From Microbacterium jejuense (GTDB lineage: Bacteria; Actinomycetota; Actinomycetes; Actinomycetales; Microbacteriaceae): a stretch of 64,000 nt of DNA. Numbering within the stretch: the stretch's first letter is position 1; every line of letters begins with the position of its first letter. The notes under the pieces are model-generated. The model saw only the letters and a program-made list of their open reading frames with translations, made no database searches and was not told where the DNA came from. The stretch covers positions 1 to 64,000 of the forward strand of contig NZ_JAEUAW010000005.1 of the NCBI RefSeq assembly GCF_019511665.1. The letters run 5' to 3'. Below, piece after piece: positions 59,298 to 64,000 of the stretch. Position numbers and translations under genes: made by a program.

Positions 59298-60103
59298 ACC
59301 GCGACCGCGGCGCGGATCGCGGGGTGGTGCTGGTAGTCCTCGACGACGAAGTCCTCGTAGCGGTAGTCGAAGATCGACTCGGGCTTCCGCGCGAACCGCA
59401 GCGTCGGATACGGGTACGGCTCGCGCGTGAGCTGCTCGCGCACCTGCTCGACGTGGTTGTCGTAGATGTGGCAGTCACCGCCCGTCCATACGAAGTCGCC
59501 CGGCTCGAGCCCGGTCTGCTGCGCGATCATGAGCGTCAGCAGGGCGTAGGACGCGATGTTGAACGGCACGCCCAGGAACAGGTCGGCGCTGCGCTGGTAC
59601 AGCTGGCACGACAGCCTGCCGTCGGCGACATAGAACTGGAACAGCGCGTGGCACGGCGCGAGAGCCATGTCGGGGATGTCGGCGGGGTTCCACGCCGACA
59701 CGATGAGGCGGCGCGAGTCGGGGTTCGTCCTGATCTGCTCGATCACCTGCGCGATCTGGTCGATGTGCCCGCCCGACGGCGTCGGCCACGAGCGCCATTG
59801 CACGCCGTAGACGGGACCCAGCTCGCCCGACGCGTCGGCCCACTCGTCCCAGATCGTGACGCCGTTCTGCTGCAGCCACGCCACGTTCGACTCGCCGCGC
59901 AGGAACCACAGGAGCTCGTACGCGATCGACTTGAAGTGCACGCGCTTGGTGGTGATGAGCGGGAAGCCCTGCGACAGGTCGAAGCGGATCTGGCGTCCGA
60001 ACGCGCTCGTGGTGCCCGTTCCGGTGCGGTCGTCCTTGTGCGTGCCGTGCTCGAGCACGTCGCGCAGCAGGTCCTCGTAGGGGGTGGGGATCGGCGTCGT
60101 CAC
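59294..60103 (-). CDS. thyA: Thymidylate synthase
   Basis: Methylates dUMP to dTMP using methylene-THF. The 269-aa protein has catalytic Cys151 in [25 protein letters not shown], and DCHIYDNH. I chose GTG 60103, which is 7 nt after TATCGT and matches homologue starts; the longer frame is not conserved. Confidence 0.97.
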   Translation of the reverse strand: MTTPIPTPYEDLLRDVLEHGTHKDDRTGTGTTSAFGRQIRFDLSQGFPLITTKRVHFKSIAYELLWFLRGESNVAWLQQNGVTIWDEWADASGELGPVYGVQWRSWPTPSGGHIDQIAQVIEQIRTNPDSRRLIVSAWNPADIPDMALAPCHALFQFYVADGRLSCQLYQRSADLFLGVPFNIASYALLTLMIAQQTGLEPGDFVWTGGDCHIYDNHVEQVREQLTREPYPYPTLRFARKPESIFDYRYEDFVVEDYQHHPAIRAAVAV

Positions 60104-60110
60104 GGCTGCC

Positions 60111-60116
60111 ACGATA
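60111..60116 (-). promoter_or_regulatory. -10 element of thyA-folA
   Basis: TATCGT on the minus strand, 7 nt before the thyA GTG at 60103. Confidence 0.5.
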
Positions 60117-60215
60117 CCCGCGGCATCGCCGCCGGGGGCGGCCACCCGCCGGTCCGCCGTGTTACGCCCAGCGCGTCATATTCGCATTTCCAGTCCCCAT
60201 CCGGCCGAATGGGGT

Positions 60216-60221
60216 TAACCT
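60216..60221 (+). promoter_or_regulatory. -10 element of the thioredoxin/DUF4395 pair
   Basis: TAACCT, 8 nt before the GTG at 60230, in the divergent region shared with thyA. Confidence 0.45.
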
Positions 60222-60229
60222 GTTCTGCT

Positions 60230-60667
60230 GTGACCCTCGTCGGTGCCGTCATCGCGCTCGTCCTGCTGCTGGCAGGCAGCGCCGCGCTCGGCGTCTTCGT
60301 GAACTGGCGCGCCACGCGCCCGCGCCACGACGTCCAGCACGAGGTCGTCGACCCCCGCCGTCTCGGGGCCGACGGGCTGGGCGAGCGCGCCACCCTCCTG
60401 CAGTTCAGCACCGAGATGTGCGCCCGCTGCCCTGGCGTGCACCGCATGCTCTCGTCCATCGCCGACGACCACGAGGGCGTGCGCCACCTCGACGTCGACC
60501 TCACCCACCGCCCCGACATCGCCAAGCACTTCCACGTGCTGCAGACCCCCACCACTCTCGTGCTCGATCGCCACGGCGTCGTGCAGACCCGCTTCGGCGG
60601 CACGCCTGGCCGCGAGGTCCTCGAGCTCGAGCTCAATCGCCTGATCGCGGAGGACGCGAATGTCTGA
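60230..60667 (+). CDS. Membrane-anchored thioredoxin family protein
   Basis: The 145-aa protein has an N-terminal membrane helix (3-24) and a thioredoxin-like domain. The redox motif is CARC (64-67) in TEMCARCPGV, followed by the cis-proline segment LQTPTTLVLD. It starts at GTG 60230. Its end overlaps the DUF4395 start by 8 nt, a pairing common in actinobacteria; the pair probably works in an extracytoplasmic thiol reaction. Confidence 0.87.
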   Translation: MTLVGAVIALVLLLAGSAALGVFVNWRATRPRHDVQHEVVDPRRLGADGLGERATLLQFSTEMCARCPGVHRMLSSIADDHEGVRHLDVDLTHRPDIAKHFHVLQTPTTLVLDRHGVVQTRFGGTPGREVLELELNRLIAEDANV

Positions 60668-61292
60668 TCGATCGGATGCCGCCACCCCGCGCCCCCGCGC
60701 CCCGCGAGGCACGATCGATCCCCGCGGTCCGCGGTTCGCCGCGGCCATCACCTCGGTGCTGCTGATGATCACCGTGTTCTTCGGGCTGACCGGGCTGTCG
60801 ACGGCGCAGATCACGGCGGACTCGGTGACCTCGTTCGGCTGGTTCGCGTATCAGCCCCTCGCCGACGCCGTCTCCGTTTCCGACGGCAGCCCGTGGGCCA
60901 TCACCTACGCCTCCGTCGCGCAGCGCATCCTCGACCCCGCGTTCCTCCTCCTGCTCCTGGCCGCGATCCTGTTCCTGTGGGGCGCCGCGTGGCCGCGCAC
61001 CGCACCGTGGGGCGTCCTGTTCCGCAAGGTCGTCGCGCCCCGGCTGGCGCCGCCCACCGAATGGGAGGACGCGCGTCCGCCGCGCTTCGCGCAGGGCGTC
61101 GGCCTGTTCGTGTCGGTCATCGGACTCGTGCTGCAGCTGTTCGGCGTGCCGTGGGCGCTGCCGATCGCGGCTGCCATGGCGTTCGTCGCGGCGTTCCTCA
61201 ACGCGGTCTTCGGCCTGTGCCTGGGCTGCCAGCTGTACCTGCTGCTGCAGCGCGCCGGTCTCGTCGGCCGCGCACGCCCGGCCGCAGCCTGA
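60660..61292 (+). CDS. DUF4395 membrane protein
   Basis: The 210-aa protein has IDPRGPRFAAAITSVLL at its start and FGLCLGCQLYLL near its end, the two hallmark segments of DUF4395. About four membrane helices are visible. The CLGC cysteines could exchange electrons with the thioredoxin encoded just upstream (inference). Translationally coupled by an 8-nt overlap. Confidence 0.88.
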   Translation: MSDRSDAATPRPRAPRGTIDPRGPRFAAAITSVLLMITVFFGLTGLSTAQITADSVTSFGWFAYQPLADAVSVSDGSPWAITYASVAQRILDPAFLLLLLAAILFLWGAAWPRTAPWGVLFRKVVAPRLAPPTEWEDARPPRFAQGVGLFVSVIGLVLQLFGVPWALPIAAAMAFVAAFLNAVFGLCLGCQLYLLLQRAGLVGRARPAAA

Positions 61293-61306
61293 TCGCCGCC
61301 GCCGTG

Positions 61307-61402
61307 AATCGCGCACGAATGCAGGCTGCGCGCACGCCGCGGCCGCCCGCCTACCGCGAACAGGCCCGACTCGCCGCGCACTGCCTGCATTCGCGCGCGT
61401 TT
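61307..61402. repeat. Long imperfect inverted repeat (REP/MITE-like)
   Basis: In the 221-bp gap between the DUF4395 and osmC genes, arms of about 20 nt (61307-61326 and 61383-61402) match at 18 of 20 positions as inverted copies around 56 nt. The core arm is CGAATGCAGGC. It is not at a simple terminator position relative to a T tract. Only one copy is in this window. Confidence 0.55.
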
Positions 61403-61513
61403 GCGCCGGACCACCCACGACGACGGCCGGGGCCATCGCGCCGCGGCATCGCTCGCGGTTAGGCTGACGCGAGACGTCCCGAACGCGGACGCCCCCTGAG
61501 CGAGGAGGCCCCC

Positions 61514-61939
61514 ATGACCGTCACCAGCGAAGCCAAGAGCACGTGGAAGGGCAGCCTGTTCGACGGCGCCGGCGAGGTGTCGCTCGCGTCGTCGGGCGCG
61601 GGGACGTTCGCGGTGAACTGGAAGGCGCGCAGCGAGGGATCCACGAGCGTGACCACGCCCGAGGAGCTCATCGCCGCCGCTCACGCATCGTGCTTCAACA
61701 TGGCACTGTCGAACGCCCTCGCCGAGAACGGCACGCCGCCTGAGCAGGTCGACACGACCGCCTCCGTGACGTTCAAGCCCGGTACGGGCATCACCGGCAG
61801 CCACCTCAACGTCAACGCCGTCGTCCCCGGACTGTCGGCCGAGGACTTCGAGCGCATCGCGCAGGGCGCCAAGGCCGGGTGCCCCGTCTCGCAGGCGCTC
61901 GCGGGCATCGAGATCACGCTCGAGGCCACGCTTGCCTGA
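61514..61939 (+). CDS. OsmC/Ohr family peroxiredoxin
   Basis: The 141-aa protein has the two family cysteines C60 (AHASCFNMAL) and C123 (KAGCPVSQAL) for thiol-based reduction of organic hydroperoxides, and resembles OsmC more than Ohr. ATG 61514 has GAGGAGG about 6 nt upstream; a -10 TAGGCT lies about 50 nt further up. It follows the thioredoxin/DUF4395 pair. Confidence 0.93.
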   Translation: MTVTSEAKSTWKGSLFDGAGEVSLASSGAGTFAVNWKARSEGSTSVTTPEELIAAAHASCFNMALSNALAENGTPPEQVDTTASVTFKPGTGITGSHLNVNAVVPGLSAEDFERIAQGAKAGCPVSQALAGIEITLEATLA

Positions 61940-62858
61940 TCCCTCACGTCGTGCCGGCGGCGGCCGTGTGGTCGTCGCCGGCGCGTCGGGGCTCATCGGG
62001 CGCGCGCTCGTCGAGAGCCTCCGCGCCGACGGCGTCGAGGTGACGACCCTGGTCCGGCGCCCCGCCGCGGCCCCGCACGAGGTCGAATGGCTCACCTTCG
62101 GCCGACCGCTCGACCCGGCGGTACTCGACGGCGCCCGCGCCGTCGTGGGTCTCAACGGGGCGAGCATCGGGCGGTTCCCGTGGACGCCGTCGTACAAGAG
62201 CACGCTGCTGTGGTCGCGCATCACGCCGACGCGCGCCCTTGCGCGCGCGGTCCGCGAGCTGGGGACGGATGCCCCGCACTTCGTGTCGGCGTCCGCCGTG
62301 GGCTACTACGGCTCCGTGCCGGGCGTGCGGCTCGCCGAGGACTCCGGCCGCGGCGAGACGTTCCTCGCCGACCTGTGCGGCGAATGGGAGGGCGCGGCTC
62401 TGGGAGCCGGCCCCGACGCCGCCGTCACGCTGGTGCGCACGTCGCCCGTCGTGCACGCCGAGGGCGTGCTCAAGCCGCTCCTCGTCCTGACCCGGCTCGG
62501 CCTCTCGGGCCCGATCGGCCGCGGCACGCAGGTGTGGCCCTGGATCTCGCTCGACGACGAGGTGCGTGCGATCCGGCACGTGATCGACGAGCGCCTCACC
62601 GGGCCCGTGAACCTTTCGGGCCCGACGCGCGCCACCGCGAACGACCTTGGCTTCGCTCTCGCCATGCGCATGAACCGGCCCTACCTGCTGCGCGCGCCGG
62701 TGTGGGGCATGGATCTGGTGCTCGGTGCGGATGCCACGGCGGCCCTGCTCACCACGGATGCGCACGTCGTGCCGGACGCGTTGACCGCCTCAGGCTTCGC
62801 GTTCACCCACACCACCGTCGAGGACGCGGTCGCGGCGGCTGTGCCGCCGGCATCCTGA
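61932..62858 (+). CDS. TIGR01777 family NAD-dependent epimerase (DUF1731)
   Basis: The 308-aa protein has VVVAGASGLIGRALV (13-27, Rossmann), SASAVGYYG (the family's active-site segment), and a C-terminal DUF1731 helix (RAPVWGMDLVLGADATAALL). Related proteins include YfcH and plant SulA-like epimerases; substrate unknown. The frame can open at TTG 61932, overlapping the osmC stop by 8 nt, or at GTG 61968, just before the Rossmann motif. I cannot decide between them. Confidence 0.88.
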   Translation: MPDPSRRAGGGRVVVAGASGLIGRALVESLRADGVEVTTLVRRPAAAPHEVEWLTFGRPLDPAVLDGARAVVGLNGASIGRFPWTPSYKSTLLWSRITPTRALARAVRELGTDAPHFVSASAVGYYGSVPGVRLAEDSGRGETFLADLCGEWEGAALGAGPDAAVTLVRTSPVVHAEGVLKPLLVLTRLGLSGPIGRGTQVWPWISLDDEVRAIRHVIDERLTGPVNLSGPTRATANDLGFALAMRMNRPYLLRAPVWGMDLVLGADATAALLTTDAHVVPDALTASGFAFTHTTVEDAVAAAVPPAS

Positions 62859-62866
62859 ACCGCCCG

Positions 62867-63316
62867 TCAGCGGGGGCGGTCGGTCTTCTCGAGCCGGATC
62901 GCGGTGCGCACGGCCTCGCGCGCCCGACGGCGATCGCCCGCGGCGTCGTACGCGACGCCCAGGCGGTACCACACGCGCCAGTCCTCGGGGTGCGCCTCGG
63001 CGGCGGCCCGGTAGGCGGGGAAGACGGCATCCGCGTCCTCACGCAGGACCCGCCCGCTGGGGCGCACCGACACCGCATCGTCGGGCAGAGCGCCCTCGGC
63101 CTCGAGCCGGCGGCCCAGCTGCTCGGCGCGCACGCCGAACCACAGCTCGCGGCCGAGCGCCCACGCCGCGATGAGCGGCAGCACGACGAGGGCCGCCCCC
63201 ATGCCGACGCCGATCGGGTCGCCGCTCATGAGCAGCAGCCATGAGCGCTGCCCCACCAGCACGATGTACAGCGCCAGCAGCACCGCCATGACGGCGACGC
63301 CGATGCGTGCGCTCAT
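62867..63316 (-). CDS. Small membrane protein with TPR segment
   Basis: The 149-aa protein has two membrane helices (about 5-28 and 36-55) and a C-terminal tetratricopeptide-like pair (AYRAAAEAHPEDWRVWYRLG and AYDAAGDRRRAREAVRTAI). Function unknown; genes of this type commonly follow dapB in actinobacteria. The ATG overlaps the dapB stop by 4 nt. Confidence 0.8.
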   Translation of the reverse strand: MSARIGVAVMAVLLALYIVLVGQRSWLLLMSGDPIGVGMGAALVVLPLIAAWALGRELWFGVRAEQLGRRLEAEGALPDDAVSVRPSGRVLREDADAVFPAYRAAAEAHPEDWRVWYRLGVAYDAAGDRRRAREAVRTAIRLEKTDRPR

Positions 63317-64000
63317 CGCCCGTCGGCGAACGGCCCGGTCGCGCGCGCGACCTGACCGGGCACGCCGCCCTCGTCGACCGGCGTCACGTCGGCCGGTGTC
63401 GCGGGGCGTCCGATGCCGATGTCGATCAGGCTGTCGAGGCCGACCGTCACGCCCTTCGCGTCGCGTGCCGCGGCGAGGGCGAGTCGGATGCCGCCGGCAT
63501 AGGCCTGCGCCGGCTCCACCGTGTCGTGCACGATCGTGAGCGACTCCCCCGCGCCCGAGAGGATCGTCTCCTGCCGGGCGACCACGCCGGGACGGCGCAG
63601 CGAGTGGATCGGGACGCTCGCGACCTGCTGACCGCGGGCGCGCTGGTCGACGTGGGGCGACTCCACCGGGCCGACGGCGTCGCGTGCGGCTGCGATGAGC
63701 TCGGCGGTGCGCACGGCGGTGCCGCTGGGCGAGTCGATCTTGGTCTCGCGATGGGCCTCGACGATCTCGATCGACGGGAAGAACGGCGCGGCGGCGGCGG
63801 CGAGCGCCGACCCCAGCACCGAGCCGAGAGAGAAGTTGGGGATGAACACGGCGCCGGTGCCGGCCGCCTCGACGAGAGGCCGCACCAGCGCGATGCGCTC
63901 CGCCGACCAGCCGGACGTGCCGATCAGCACGTTGACACCGCGCTCGATCGCCGCACGGACGACATCGATCGACACCGCAGGCGTCGAGGCGTCGACGACG
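63313..64000 (-). CDS. dapB: 4-hydroxy-tetrahydrodipicolinate reductase (5' end missing)
   Basis: The last ~228 codons of DapB; the N-terminal Rossmann GxxGxxG lies beyond the right edge. The frame is open to position 64000 and reads VVDASTP before SIDVVRAAIERGVNVLIGTSGW, as in DapB, so the internal GTG at 63975 is not the start. The catalytic block EAHRETKIDSPSGTA keeps the His and Lys four residues apart that act in catalysis. It makes tetrahydrodipicolinate from the DapA product. Confidence 0.95.
   Translation of the reverse strand, partial: VVDASTPAVSIDVVRAAIERGVNVLIGTSGWSAERIALVRPLVEAAGTGAVFIPNFSLGSVLGSALAAAAAPFFPSIEIVEAHRETKIDSPSGTAVRTAELIAAARDAVGPVESPHVDQRARGQQVASVPIHSLRRPGVVARQETILSGAGESLTIVHDTVEPAQAYAGGIRLALAAARDAKGVTVGLDSLIDIGIGRPATPADVTPVDEGGVPGQVARATGPFADGR

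Overview
The window is high-GC (about 70% by eye) actinobacterial chromosome. The 16S 5' end, the gene families and the gene order (dapB to recA to lexA to infC to pheST to argCJBDF to an rRNA operon) point to Microbacteriaceae, most likely Microbacterium; the genus is an inference. Coding density is very high and about four fifths of the genes are on the minus strand. It looks like ordinary core chromosome: I see no insertion sequence, prophage, CRISPR array or tRNA gene.

Layout, left to right. 1-630: 5' end of a 16S rRNA gene (minus) with a boxA leader and two tandem promoters. 630-6.3 kb: a UdgX-type uracil-DNA glycosylase, a DUF4184 membrane protein, tyrS, a membrane protein convergent with a SatD-family gene that has a perfect operator-like palindrome, and argH. 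6.4-12.8 kb: argC-J-B-D-F, each junction overlapping by 4 nt, followed by a DUF418-like membrane protein where argR and argG often lie. 13-17.7 kb: an epimerase and pheST. 17.7-21.1 kb: a GluABCD-type amino-acid ABC transporter. 21.2-23.4 kb: infC-rpmI-rplT and a TrmH-type methyltransferase. 23.6-29.5 kb: a DUF1844 gene, a PLP decarboxylase, and hisC-hisB-hisH-priA-sseB-like. 29.5-32.5 kb: a LysM protein divergent from lexA, then a large unknown membrane protein. 32.6-36 kb: metE and metF. 36-45.7 kb: an S9 peptidase, a DUF5655 gene, hflX, a methyltransferase, a Dyp peroxidase, dapF, a GNAT gene, miaA and miaB. 45.8-51.8 kb: a hydrolase, a phosphotransferase, recX-recA-DUF3046-clgR-cinA-pgsA. 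51.8-64 kb: ftsK, a GNAT gene, RNase J, dapA, an SDR, folA-thyA, a thioredoxin/DUF4395/OsmC group, a TIGR01777 epimerase, a TPR membrane protein, and dapB cut by the window end.

Functionally the window covers arginine, histidine, methionine and lysine/diaminopimelate synthesis, thymidylate/folate, translation (TyrRS, PheRS, IF3, L35, L20, MiaA/MiaB) and the SOS response (LexA, LysM protein, RecA, RecX, with a near-consensus LexA box before recA).

Most notable: (i) about twenty genes have a TANNNT -10 hexamer only 6-8 nt before the start codon, implying leaderless mRNAs and settling several starts; (ii) the SatD protein carries class III cyclase-like sequence blocks, a C-terminal helix-turn-helix, and a 23-bp palindrome directly upstream of its -10; (iii) infC appears to start at AUC behind a good Shine-Dalgarno; (iv) the UdgX carries the KRRIH loop of the DNA-crosslinking uracil glycosylases; (v) a strongly recurrent GGATGCC/GGCATCC heptamer.
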